A stretch of 64,000 bases of DNA, taken from contig JACPVX010000044.1 of the NCBI GenBank assembly GCA_016191555.1, positions 113,531-177,530 of the forward strand, in the 5' to 3' direction. The notes under the pieces were generated by a model, which worked only from the letters and a program-made list of their open reading frames with translations, searched no databases and was not told where the DNA came from. Source of the DNA: Bacteroidota bacterium. Its GTDB lineage: Bacteria; Bacteroidota; Bacteroidia; Cytophagales; Cyclobacteriaceae. Of the stretch, positions 17,285-25,557 are shown piece by piece. The translations under genes were made by a program, and so were the position numbers. Numbering within the stretch: the first letter of the stretch is position 1; each line of letters opens with the position of its first letter.

Positions 17285-19765
17285 ATGTCGTATCCGGTGC
17301 TTGAAGTAGTTGATGAGTTGAAGGGGAAACTCGCTCACCATCCCATCGTTATTTTGCAAGCACCACCCGGTGCCGGAAAATCTACCGTGCTTCCCTTGCA
17401 TTTACTTCACGAGCCTTGGTTAAATAACAAGAAAATCATTCTATTGGAGCCGCGCAGATTAGCAGCACGATCCGTAGCGGCACGACTATCTGATTTGCAC
17501 GGTGAAGAAGTGGGTCAAACCATCGGATATCGTGTACGGTTTGAAAATGTGGTGAGTAAAAATACGCGAATCGAAGTGGTAACAGAAGGGATTTTGACAC
17601 GGATGATTCAAACCGACAACGCTTTGTCCGATGTGGGCTTAGTCATCTTCGATGAGTTTCATGAAAGAAGCCTTCAGGCTGATCTGGCTTTGGCGCTCTG
17701 TTATCAAAGTCAGCAAGTACTTCGCGAAGATTTGCGACTCCTCATTATGTCTGCCACCTTGGATGGCGAAAAGATTTCTTCCGTTTTAGATCAGGCGCCA
17801 ATTGTTACAAGCCTCGGAAAACAATATCCTGTTTCATTAAAATATGAAGCTCCCGACAAGGATAGTTCCATCGCTCATGCAACTGCCCGAGTGATTCGAA
17901 AAGCTTTGACCGAGCAATCAGGAGATGTTTTGGTTTTCTTACCGGGCACCGCAGAAATTCATAAGACAACGGAGTTATTACAAGAACAGAGCCCTGCTGT
18001 TATCATGCCTTTGTATGGCGATTTACCATTGAGGCAGCAGCAAGAAGCGATTCTGCCGCATCCGCAAGGCTTGCGGAAAATTGTGTTGGCTACCTCTATC
18101 GCAGAAACATCTTTGACGATTGAAGGAATCACTACGGTTATTGATTCGGGATATGCACGCGTGCCAAGATTTGATCCACGCAGTGGACTCACCCGTTTGG
18201 AGACCATTCGTGTAACGCGCGATGCCGCTGATCAGCGCGCGGGAAGAGCCGGACGCTTAGGGCCGGGTGTTTGCTATCGCATGTGGGCAGAAAATACACA
18301 CGCGCACCTTCAACCACATCGCCAGCCGGAAGTGTTGGAAGCAGATCTGGCACCGATGCTTTTGGAGGTGTATCAATGGGGTATCAAAAATGTGAATGAA
18401 CTAAAGTGGATTACAGTTCCGCCTGCAGGCACTATCAATCAGGCGAAAGAATTATTGAATGACCTAGGTGCTTTGCGCGATGATCGCATTACCGAACGAG
18501 GTAAAGAGATGCTCAAGTTACCAACGCATCCACGTCTGTCGCACATGCTGCTTTCACCAGCCGATGAAAAAGGAAAGCAACTTGCTACTGATGTCGCTGC
18601 TTTGCTGGAAGAGCGCGATCCGTTGATGAAAGATTCTGGTGCCGATTTAAGTTTGCGTTTGGAAGCACTTCGCAAATGGAGAAAAGGTGAACGAGTAAAT
18701 GCAGATCGAAACGTGATGCAGCGAATCGAACGGTTAGCTGCTTCTTGGAGAAAGATGTTTAGGTTAGATCCTGACAATGGTATTGTAAGTGATACAGAAG
18801 TTGGTAAGTTATTGATGGAGGCTTATCCCGAGCGAATTGCACAGCAGGTGGAGCCACAACGCGAGCGCTACAAACTAGCGAATGGCCGAATGGTTCGGTT
18901 GCCTGATCATGATCCGCTTTTGCGGGAATCGTGGCTGTGTGTAGCACACTTAGATGCCGGTAGCAGAGGAGAGGGAAAAATATTTTTAGCTGCGCCAATC
19001 GATATTTCAGATGCGGAAGAGCATGCTGAAAAAAAAGAATCCATCCGATGGGATGCTGAGCGTGGACAAATCATGGCGGCAGAGGAAAAAAGAATTGGCA
19101 CGTTGGTAATCAGCGCAAAGCCAACCACTACTATTTCAGAAACGCAGCGAATCGAAGTGTTGTGTGATGCCTTGCGACAAGAGGGTTTGCGAATTTTGAA
19201 TTGGGATGATGAGCAAATCAATTGGCAGGCGCGTGTATCGAGTTTGCGAGTCTGGCGCCCCGAGGAAGAATGGCCGATGGTGGATGATGAGCATCTGTTA
19301 CAAACAGCCGATGAGTGGTTAGCACCTTATCTTATTCAAGTGAATAAGCGATCTGATTTTTTTAAGTTGGATATGCATGCCATCCGGAGTGGTTTATTAC
19401 CATGGAATTTGTCGAATCAGTTGGATGTGTTGGCGCCTGCTCGTTTGAAAGTGCCAAGCGGTTCAAACATTGCGCTGCGCTATTTCAATGATGGACAATC
19501 ACCGGTGATGGAAGTGCGATTACAGGAAATGTTTGGATTACTCGAAACGCCTACTGTCAATCAAGGTCGCACGAAGATTATGTTGCATTTACTCTCACCC
19601 GGCTATAAGCCCGTGCAGGTAACGCAAGACCTGAAAAGTTTTTGGCAAACAACCTATCATGAAGTGCGCAAGGAATTGCGGATGCGGTATCCACGCCATC
19701 ATTGGCCGGAAGATCCGTGGACAGCAGAAGCGGTGAGAGGAGCAGTGAAACGGAGATCCTTTTGA
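17285..19765 (+). CDS. hrpB: ATP-dependent helicase HrpB
   Basis: 826 residues, the usual length. HrpB is a DEAH-box RNA helicase family member. Visible motifs: Walker A GAGKST (residues 29-34), DEFH at 123-126, SAT (motif III, LLIMSATLDGE), the motif V region TSIAETSLTI, and QRAGRAGR (motif VI). The C-terminal third contains the HrpB-specific domain with LPWNLSNQLDVLAP and the final YPRHHWPEDPW, which is diagnostic. The cellular role of HrpB is not known in detail. The gene ends 92 bases before the start of the 41-bp repeat array. Confidence 0.95.
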   Translation: MSYPVLEVVDELKGKLAHHPIVILQAPPGAGKSTVLPLHLLHEPWLNNKKIILLEPRRLAARSVAARLSDLHGEEVGQTIGYRVRFENVVSKNTRIEVVTEGILTRMIQTDNALSDVGLVIFDEFHERSLQADLALALCYQSQQVLREDLRLLIMSATLDGEKISSVLDQAPIVTSLGKQYPVSLKYEAPDKDSSIAHATARVIRKALTEQSGDVLVFLPGTAEIHKTTELLQEQSPAVIMPLYGDLPLRQQQEAILPHPQGLRKIVLATSIAETSLTIEGITTVIDSGYARVPRFDPRSGLTRLETIRVTRDAADQRAGRAGRLGPGVCYRMWAENTHAHLQPHRQPEVLEADLAPMLLEVYQWGIKNVNELKWITVPPAGTINQAKELLNDLGALRDDRITERGKEMLKLPTHPRLSHMLLSPADEKGKQLATDVAALLEERDPLMKDSGADLSLRLEALRKWRKGERVNADRNVMQRIERLAASWRKMFRLDPDNGIVSDTEVGKLLMEAYPERIAQQVEPQRERYKLANGRMVRLPDHDPLLRESWLCVAHLDAGSRGEGKIFLAAPIDISDAEEHAEKKESIRWDAERGQIMAAEEKRIGTLVISAKPTTTISETQRIEVLCDALRQEGLRILNWDDEQINWQARVSSLRVWRPEEEWPMVDDEHLLQTADEWLAPYLIQVNKRSDFFKLDMHAIRSGLLPWNLSNQLDVLAPARLKVPSGSNIALRYFNDGQSPVMEVRLQEMFGLLETPTVNQGRTKIMLHLLSPGYKPVQVTQDLKSFWQTTYHEVRKELRMRYPRHHWPEDPWTAEAVRGAVKRRSF

Positions 19766-19857
19766 CCAATTTGTCTAAAAACCATACCAGTTTGAACGGA
19801 TTGAGATGGGCTTAATCTTCTAACCTCCCAAATTGATGTTATTTCAAAGCTTTTAGG

Positions 19858-20390
19858 ATGATTTCAGACTACGTTGGTCATAATTCAGACCTTTTCGATT
19901 GATTTTAGACTATGATGGTCATAATTCAGAGCTTTTCGGATGATTTCAGACTATGTATGTCTGAATTCAGAGCTTTTCGGATGATTTTAGACTATGATGG
20001 TCATAATTCAGAGCTTTTCGGATGATTTCAGACTATGTATGTCTGAATTCAGAGCTTTTCGGATGATTTTGGACTACGTATGTCTGAATTCAGAGCTTTT
20101 CGGATGATTTCAGACTATGTATGTCTAAATTCAGAGCTTTTCGGATGATTTCAGACTATGTATGTCCGAATTCAGAGCTTTTCGGATGATTTCAGACCAT
20201 GTATGTCTGAATTCAGAGCTTTTCGGATGATTTTAGACTATGTATGTCTGAATTCAGAGCTTTTCGGGTGATTTCAGACTATGTATGTCTGAATTCAGAG
20301 CTTTTCGGACGATTTTAGACTATGATGGTCTGAATTCAGAGTTTTTCGAATGGTTTCAGTACAATTTGGTCTTATTTCAGACTTTTAAAG
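19858..20390. repeat. tandem array: 13 copies of a 41-bp unit
   Basis: Thirteen head-to-tail units start at 19858, 19899, 19940 and so on every 41 bases to 20350, with no length change. Copies 3 and 5 are identical; the outer copies (1, 12 and 13) are the most diverged. A typical unit contains TTCAGA, then TCTGAA, then TTCAGA: TTCAGAC and GTCTGAA flank a seven-base loop (TATGTAT), and CTGAATTCAG is a perfect palindrome; the unit ends with GAGCTTTTCGG. A second subtype (copies 2 and 4) has TATGATGGTCATA in the middle, which also folds back. The array fills the gap between two convergent helicase genes, is not a multiple of three in length per unit, and shows no protein-coding potential. Function unknown. 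Confidence 0.95.
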
Positions 20391-20462
20391 TCGGAGAACA
20401 CCCACTTACCTGAAGCCCGCGGGTTTGACTTTCGTGTTACGTGAGAACAAGTACAGCTTCAA

Positions 20463-22388
20463 TCAATACTCAAAAACACTTCGATAAAAGTTGTGGCTCT
20501 GCACATATTCGATCAATTGGGTGTAGAAGGGATGTGAGCCGAGCGTAGCGCTGTCGCCAATCATGATTAGTTTTTTACGTGCGCGTGTCATCGCTACATT
20601 CGTTCTGCGGATGTCGGAAAGAAAACCTACTTCTCCCTTGGCATTGCTGCGGACAAAGCTGATGGCGATCACATCGCGCTCTTGCCCTTGAAAGGCATCT
20701 ACCGTGTTGATGGTGACTAATTTGTTGAGCGGCTCCAGCCAGGCGGAGCTTTCAGCTAAGTGAATGAGGTAATCGACTTGCGCGCGGTAAGGTGTAATGA
20801 TACCTAATGTGATGGATTGCATGATCCATTCTTCTACTCCAATTTCTTCCACCAATTTTTCAACGAGACTGATAAGTTTAGCAGCTTCCTCTTTATTCAA
20901 TCGGCTGAGTGTTTCGGGATCTTGTGTTTCGTTGTAGCCTGCACCGGCCGTGTCGATAAACTCTACCGGTTGTTGGTCGGGGCGAAGTAGTTCGGACTTG
21001 ACCGAGCTATGTGCAATCAGTTCGTTATTGTAAAAGTAATGCGATGAAAACTGCATGATGTTTTCGTGCATGCGGTATTGCACTTGCAGCATCGAAGCTT
21101 TTTGAGGAAATTTTTTAATGCCTTTTTCGAAGAGCGTTTCCGCCAGCCCGTTTTTGGCTGCCTCGTTGGATTTCACTGTTGGCGGCAATTGCATGTGGTC
21201 GCCCGCAAAGATGATTCGCTCGGCTCGCAAGAATGGAATCCAGCAAGCAGGCTCCAGTGCTTGTCCGGCTTCGTCTATAAAGGCTGTTTTGTATTTGCGG
21301 CTGCGCAACACAGGATGTGATGATCCTACCAAGGTGCAGCAGATGACATCACTTTTTTGTAATAAGTCGTTGGTGATGTAAAACTCCAGCATGTCAGCAT
21401 CGGCTTTGAGTTGTTTGGCTTCTTCACGCAGCATTCTGCGCTCCGCTTTTTCAAAGTGGCCGAAGTTGCGTTTGAATTTGTTGGCCATCTGCCGTGTGTG
21501 CTCCATCTTTTTTCGCAGCGCACGTAGCTCATCAAAGTGATCGTGTTCTGCTATACGTGCATCAAGTGTTTTGCTCAGCGATTGCTCCGTGACACGTGCT
21601 GGGTGACCGATGCGAAGAACATTTAGTCCACGCTCGCTGAGTTTGTCCACCAGCAAATCGACTGCGGCATTGCTCGGAGCGCACACTAAAACCTGACTTT
21701 CGCTTTTTACGGTGTGCCGGATGGTTTCGACCAGCGTAGTGGTTTTGCCGGTGCCGGGCGGACCGTGGATGAACGCGATGTCGTGGCTTTGAAGAATGGT
21801 GTGGGCTGCTTGGAGTTGACTATCGTTAAGTACAGGTGATTCTAATTGAATAGGGTTAGCTTCGATTTGCGGATTTTTAATCGGCTGATTTCCTAAGAGC
21901 AGTTCGCGCAGTTCGGCCACGCGGTTGTCTTCGGCTTCAATTACTTTTTTGACGGCATATTCCATTTCGCGGTAGCTCATCTCGTCAAAGAGCACGTTGA
22001 TGCCAAGTGAACCGCTGTCGATCCAATCGGGAAGGTCATCGCCATTGAGGGTGATGACCATCAGGTTATCGCGCACATAGTTGATCACTCCGTTTTGATG
22101 TTCTTGTTCGGCATTGCCGTAGGCGTTGGTAAACACGCTGATCAGCTTGCCACTTTGAAAGGCGTGAGGCTGATCTTTTTGTGTGATGCGTTCAATTTCG
22201 ATGATGATGCGCTCACCTGTGCCGATGTAATCTTTCACGAGACGAACGGGATACCATGTGGTGCCTTCCTTGACGCGTGTGTGCAAGGGGCGTAGTAAAA
22301 CCTTTTGATGGTATTGCTCCATGTCGGCTTGCCGCTCGAGTTGCAGCAGGCCCAGTGTTTTTCTCAGTTGTTCTTTCGATGACTCCAC
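20463..22388 (-). CDS. SF1 helicase of the UPF1/IGHMBP2 type
   Basis: 641 residues from GTG at 22388. An N-terminal beta-barrel-like part (about residues 30-150) precedes the helicase core: Walker A HGPPGTGKTTT (about residue 206), DEAGQALEPACW (motif II), QLPPTV (motif III), MLQVQYRMHENIM (motif IV), and VDAFQGQERDVIAISFVRSN with NVAMTRARKKLIMIGD (motifs V and VI). Related proteins unwind DNA or RNA 5' to 3'; the bacterial ones are poorly studied. A TAnnTTTG box at 22406-22413 supports the GTG start. The gene runs towards the 41-bp array and hrpB. Confidence 0.9.
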   Translation of the reverse strand: MESSKEQLRKTLGLLQLERQADMEQYHQKVLLRPLHTRVKEGTTWYPVRLVKDYIGTGERIIIEIERITQKDQPHAFQSGKLISVFTNAYGNAEQEHQNGVINYVRDNLMVITLNGDDLPDWIDSGSLGINVLFDEMSYREMEYAVKKVIEAEDNRVAELRELLLGNQPIKNPQIEANPIQLESPVLNDSQLQAAHTILQSHDIAFIHGPPGTGKTTTLVETIRHTVKSESQVLVCAPSNAAVDLLVDKLSERGLNVLRIGHPARVTEQSLSKTLDARIAEHDHFDELRALRKKMEHTRQMANKFKRNFGHFEKAERRMLREEAKQLKADADMLEFYITNDLLQKSDVICCTLVGSSHPVLRSRKYKTAFIDEAGQALEPACWIPFLRAERIIFAGDHMQLPPTVKSNEAAKNGLAETLFEKGIKKFPQKASMLQVQYRMHENIMQFSSHYFYNNELIAHSSVKSELLRPDQQPVEFIDTAGAGYNETQDPETLSRLNKEEAAKLISLVEKLVEEIGVEEWIMQSITLGIITPYRAQVDYLIHLAESSAWLEPLNKLVTINTVDAFQGQERDVIAISFVRSNAKGEVGFLSDIRRTNVAMTRARKKLIMIGDSATLGSHPFYTQLIEYVQSHNFYRSVFEY

Positions 22389-22405
22389 GAATTGTAGTTG
22401 AGTGA

Positions 22406-22413
22406 CAAAGGTA
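22406..22413 (-). promoter_or_regulatory. -7 promoter box for the SF1 helicase gene
   Basis: Reads TACCTTTG on the minus strand, a full TAnnTTTG match, ending 17 bases before the GTG start at 22388. Confidence 0.5.
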
Positions 22414-22465
22414 ATGAAATGAGCGAGTGATGTATGTTCGATTCAGATGCACTTGGTGCTGTGCG

Positions 22466-22556
22466 TGGGCAAGCGATTGAAGCGGAAAGCCCGCACCCCG
22501 ATACGCGATAGGCAGCTGGCGGGGGAGGACTTGTAGCGAAAAGCGCGGTGGCCTTG
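22466..22556. repeat. GATTGAAGCG-type interspersed element, two tandem motifs
   Basis: GC-rich intergenic block with two versions of one motif: GCGATTGAAGCGGAAAGCCC and GGACTTGTAGCGAAAAGCGC, each followed by C/G-rich sequence. The same two-motif layout occurs at 33015-33105 and a single inverted motif at 42629-42640. Not coding. Confidence 0.6.
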
Positions 22557-22580
22557 CATAGCTTGGCCATGCCCCCAAAT

Positions 22581-23261
22581 TTATTTTACAGTGTTTAGTT
22601 TGGTGAGGTAGTCGTTGATGTACTCATGTAGCCGCGGGCGCTTGTATTGCATGATGAAGCGCGGATGGGAGAGAGGGATGATGTTTTGAAAGAAGTGATG
22701 CTCGGCATTGAGCTGCTGGAGGAAGTTGAAGTTTTTTCCTTCGCCCAAACAGAAAACAACTTCACGGTTGATGCCCCAACTTAATTGCTCGCGCAACGAA
22801 GCGAGAATGAAGGGCATGAGTTTTTCGGGAAGGCCTTTGACATCGTAGTAGTTGAGGTTTTTTCCGTCTTTGACAAAACCCAATGGTGAGATGGAGCTGA
22901 AATAGAATTTTTGATAGAATGCGGTGAGGCCTCCATAGGCAGTGATGACTTTATAGATAAACTCGGAGGAGAGTTCGTGCTTTTGCGGAAGTTTGTTTTC
23001 GATGCTGCAATAGGTTTGCAGATTGATGGGATCGGTGAAGGGCACACCCGTGAGGCCGGAGCCTAGGCGCCCCGGATTGATGCCGAGGATGAGTGTGCGA
23101 GTTTGTGTATCGTTATAATATTTCTGGTAGAACCGCTGGGTGAGGTAAGCCGTGACGGGATCTTTGAACGGGTTGAGTACAGAGATACCTTTGGGAAGGC
23201 GCGTGTTTATCGTGAGGTTTTGGTTAAAGGCATTTATATGTTGTGCATACTCTTTTGCCAT
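22581..23261 (-). CDS. SMUG-type uracil-DNA glycosylase family protein (DUF4918-like)
   Basis: 226 residues from ATG at 23261; a GTG one codon upstream is possible. The uracil-DNA glycosylase superfamily motifs are visible: the active-site loop LGINPGRLGSGLTGVPF (about residues 77-93), the middle segment SSISPLGF, and the C-terminal LSHPRFIMQYK in the place of the minor-groove intercalation loop. These enzymes remove damaged pyrimidines from DNA as the first step of base excision repair. Substrate preference cannot be read from the sequence. It lies downstream of UPF0114 on the same strand. Confidence 0.82.
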   Translation of the reverse strand: MAKEYAQHINAFNQNLTINTRLPKGISVLNPFKDPVTAYLTQRFYQKYYNDTQTRTLILGINPGRLGSGLTGVPFTDPINLQTYCSIENKLPQKHELSSEFIYKVITAYGGLTAFYQKFYFSSISPLGFVKDGKNLNYYDVKGLPEKLMPFILASLREQLSWGINREVVFCLGEGKNFNFLQQLNAEHHFFQNIIPLSHPRFIMQYKRPRLHEYINDYLTKLNTVK

Positions 23262-23299
23262 CACACGAAACGGTTAGCCCTCTTGCAGAGGAAACTTAG

Positions 23300-23896
23300 C
23301 TATTGGTCGGCTTCGGAAGCCTGTAGTTTAGCTTTTGGTTTTGCTTTTACTTTTTCTTCTTCTCTGGTATCGAGAATGCGAGCAATCCATGCCAGAACAA
23401 GAGCAGATACGATGAACACCATGTGAATAATTATTTCATAGGTGAGAGATTCAATTCCTTTGGTGTTATTTGTTTCCGAGTGGATATCGATGAAGGTTTT
23501 GAGTAGGTGTACACCAGAGATGGAGGCAAGTGAGGTAGCCAATTTTACTTTTAGACGATCGGCATCGAGGTGGTCGATCCACTGCGGCCGATCTTCTTGT
23601 CCTTCAAAATCGATACGGCTGGTGAAAATGGAATAACCCCCGATGATTACGATGATGAGTAGGTTCATGACCATTGAAATATCAATCAAACCTAGCACGC
23701 AAAGCATGACTTGCACTTCGGTAAATTCATCAATGCGGAGGGCCAAAAAGACTAACTCGCCAATGAATTTATAAACGTATAACCCTGAGCCGAAAATAAG
23801 ACCTAAGTAAATGGGTGCTTGAAACCAGCGGGAGGCAAAGATGGAAAATTCGATGATCGACTCGAATCCTTTGCTCAATCCTTTAATAATGTTCAT
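23300..23896 (-). CDS. UPF0114 (YqhA-like) membrane protein
   Basis: 198 residues. Four hydrophobic segments, the family motif SRWFQAPIYLGLI near the N-terminus, GLIDISMVMNLLIIVIIGGY in the second helix pair, and the loop FTSRID followed by HLDADRLKVKLATSLASISGVHLL are the recognisable marks of UPF0114. The E. coli homologue YqhA has no proven function. The C-terminus carries an extra Lys/Ala/Glu-rich tail (about 25 residues). A full TAnnTTTG box (TACTTTTG on the minus strand, 23928-23935) lies 31 bases before the start. Confidence 0.85.
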   Translation of the reverse strand: MNIIKGLSKGFESIIEFSIFASRWFQAPIYLGLIFGSGLYVYKFIGELVFLALRIDEFTEVQVMLCVLGLIDISMVMNLLIIVIIGGYSIFTSRIDFEGQEDRPQWIDHLDADRLKVKLATSLASISGVHLLKTFIDIHSETNNTKGIESLTYEIIIHMVFIVSALVLAWIARILDTREEEKVKAKPKAKLQASEADQ

Positions 23897-23927
23897 AAAG
23901 CCAAGTTTATAGATTAATTACAACAGG

Positions 23928-23935
23928 CAAAAGTA
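23928..23935 (-). promoter_or_regulatory. -7 promoter box for the UPF0114 gene
   Basis: Reads TACTTTTG on the minus strand, a full TAnnTTTG match, 31 bases upstream of the ATG at 23896. Confidence 0.45.
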
Positions 23936-24058
23936 TTAAAATTTATTAATTCTTTAGCTATATACGAAACAACGCGGCTTTTTGGATTTGTCGCTTGTGC
24001 TTTGAGTGGTGAAACTATCAGCTTTTATTGAGGCATAGCCAAGCGCAAGTTTAAGTGA

Positions 24059-24526
24059 CTATTCAATTTTAAAATCGAAATTTTGCTTGGCGTATTTGCC
24101 TTTTCGAATGCCTTCGATGGTGGCAAATAGTTGATCCTTTATTCTACGATAAGCGATGCGTTGTGGGAAGTCGTGTGCTGGATTGCTACTGATAAACTCT
24201 TCTTTACCGATAAAGATAACTTGGAAAGTAGTTGGCTGGTTGTTGTTTTGACCATTGACCGTGGGCACATAAGCCCACTGTCCTTTTCGAAGTCGAAGTT
24301 CAATGATTTCCTGTGGAATGGTATCACCGGTAGATTTTACAAAATAGCTTTTGCCGGAGAGTGTGCTGTCGTTGATGGATTTCCATTGCTCAACGATGGA
24401 TCCGTTGGGGGTAGCAATTTTCCAGGTCCCCGCCAGCCATTCAAAATTATTTTTTTTCTGAGCATGCAGATTGCTACCGTACAAGAGTGCTGTGAGTAAG
24501 AGTAACGTGCGTAAGTAATGATTCAT
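24059..24526 (-). CDS. exported DUF6265-type protein
   Basis: 155 residues from ATG at 24526, chosen because it directly starts a signal peptide (MNHYLRTLLLL, ending NLHAQ). The mature part begins with NFEWLAGTWK and contains ELRLRKGQWAYVP and NPAHDFPQRIAYRR, the pattern of DUF6265, a small beta-barrel (lipocalin-like) domain of unknown ligand. It is probably periplasmic or secreted. It lies 62 bases downstream of the AraC regulator gene on the same strand and may be read together with it. Confidence 0.78.
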   Translation of the reverse strand: MNHYLRTLLLLTALLYGSNLHAQKKNNFEWLAGTWKIATPNGSIVEQWKSINDSTLSGKSYFVKSTGDTIPQEIIELRLRKGQWAYVPTVNGQNNNQPTTFQVIFIGKEEFISSNPAHDFPQRIAYRRIKDQLFATIEGIRKGKYAKQNFDFKIE

Positions 24527-24588
24527 AGTCTTTTTTTTTCTCAAATTTGAAGAAAGATGCACTATAAGAAATTGTAAAAATGCGCCAG

Positions 24589-25401
24589 TTATTGAGTTCC
24601 GATAAAGAGAGCCGACATCTTTAGATTGTCTGCATAAAACTGCTTGGGGCTCAGACCTGTAAATTCTTTAAAGTCTTTGATGAAATGGGCTTGATCGTAA
24701 TATCCACATTCAAGTGCTAATTCGGTGAGGCTTGCAGAATGATTTTGATTTAATATTTTTAGCAGTGCTTGCAGCCGTATGGTTTTGGCGAGATGTTTGG
24801 GGCTGAGGCCGATTTCTTGCAAAAACCTTCTTTCGAGGTTTCTTTTGCTGATTCCCAAACGCTGGGCTAATTCGATTACACTAATTTGACCTTTCATTTG
24901 AAAAAGCAATTCAACACTCTCTTTCGCAATTTCGTTGGCTGACAGAAGTTGAAGCCTTTTTAAAAGAAATGATTCAATTAGTTGTATGCGATGTGTGTGT
25001 GTAGGTGAAGACAAAATAGTTTGTTCTAATTGTATGGCAGGTGGGCCAAATAATTCGTAGAGCGGAACGGCTCTGTTTTCCATATCTGCGGAAGCCATAG
25101 AGATAAATGCAGCATGCCCCGTAGGGTGAAACCTCACGGCAGTTATGTTTGATACACCCATTGGTTCAATTTCAAGGGGAGTTGTAATTTGTCCGAACAG
25201 AAAACTGCGTGGCTGAATGATAAAATCTGTATTAGGAAGAAACTGTTTGTAGAGATCGCCACAATGAAAAATCATCTCCATACATCCATCGGGTACAATG
25301 CGCTGCCGCTCTGGTTTGTTATCAAGAGGAGCTTCCAGTGACCAATAGCATTTGATAAATGGTGCGAGTGAGTCTGATGGCTGATACGTGTGATACTCCA
25401 T
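24589..25401 (-). CDS. AraC-family transcriptional regulator
   Basis: 270 residues from ATG at 25401 (a TTG five codons upstream is less likely). The N-terminal half is the DUF6597-like sensor domain common in Bacteroidota AraC proteins (LAPFIKCYWSLE, IVPDGCMEMIFHCGD, VRFHPTGHAAF). The C-terminal half has two helix-turn-helix motifs: ISVIELAQRLGISKRNLERRF and LTELALECGYYDQAHFIKDF, followed by FTGLSPKQF. It would bind DNA in response to an unknown signal. It is divergent from the DUF5916 gene (156-base gap) and upstream of the DUF6265 gene, its possible targets. Confidence 0.88.
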   Translation of the reverse strand: MEYHTYQPSDSLAPFIKCYWSLEAPLDNKPERQRIVPDGCMEMIFHCGDLYKQFLPNTDFIIQPRSFLFGQITTPLEIEPMGVSNITAVRFHPTGHAAFISMASADMENRAVPLYELFGPPAIQLEQTILSSPTHTHRIQLIESFLLKRLQLLSANEIAKESVELLFQMKGQISVIELAQRLGISKRNLERRFLQEIGLSPKHLAKTIRLQALLKILNQNHSASLTELALECGYYDQAHFIKDFKEFTGLSPKQFYADNLKMSALFIGTQ

Positions 25402-25515
25402 AGATTGATAAAGCAATATACGCTGGAATTAGAAATTGCATCACTTCTTGGGCTTAACAAGCAATTAACAAATAGGAGCTAACCTCTGGGTTTTTTCAGG
25501 CGTTTACACCAGTGG

Positions 25516-25547
25516 TTTTAGCGATCGCATGATGATCATTACTTTTG
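25516..25547 (+). promoter_or_regulatory. promoter before the first DUF5916 gene
   Basis: TTTT at 25516-25519 (one base off TTTG) and TACTTTTG at 25540-25547 are 20 bases apart; the ATG at 25558 follows 10 bases later. Confidence 0.5.
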
Positions 25548-25557
25548 CAGATTCTAT

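Noticed and set aside
19858..20390. CRISPR array
   Set aside because: The 41-bp units touch each other with no unique spacers between, and no cas genes are near. It is a tandem repeat.
19766..20462. A protein-coding gene across the 41-bp repeats
   Set aside because: The unit length is not a multiple of three, stops occur in all frames, and no start with a signal is found.
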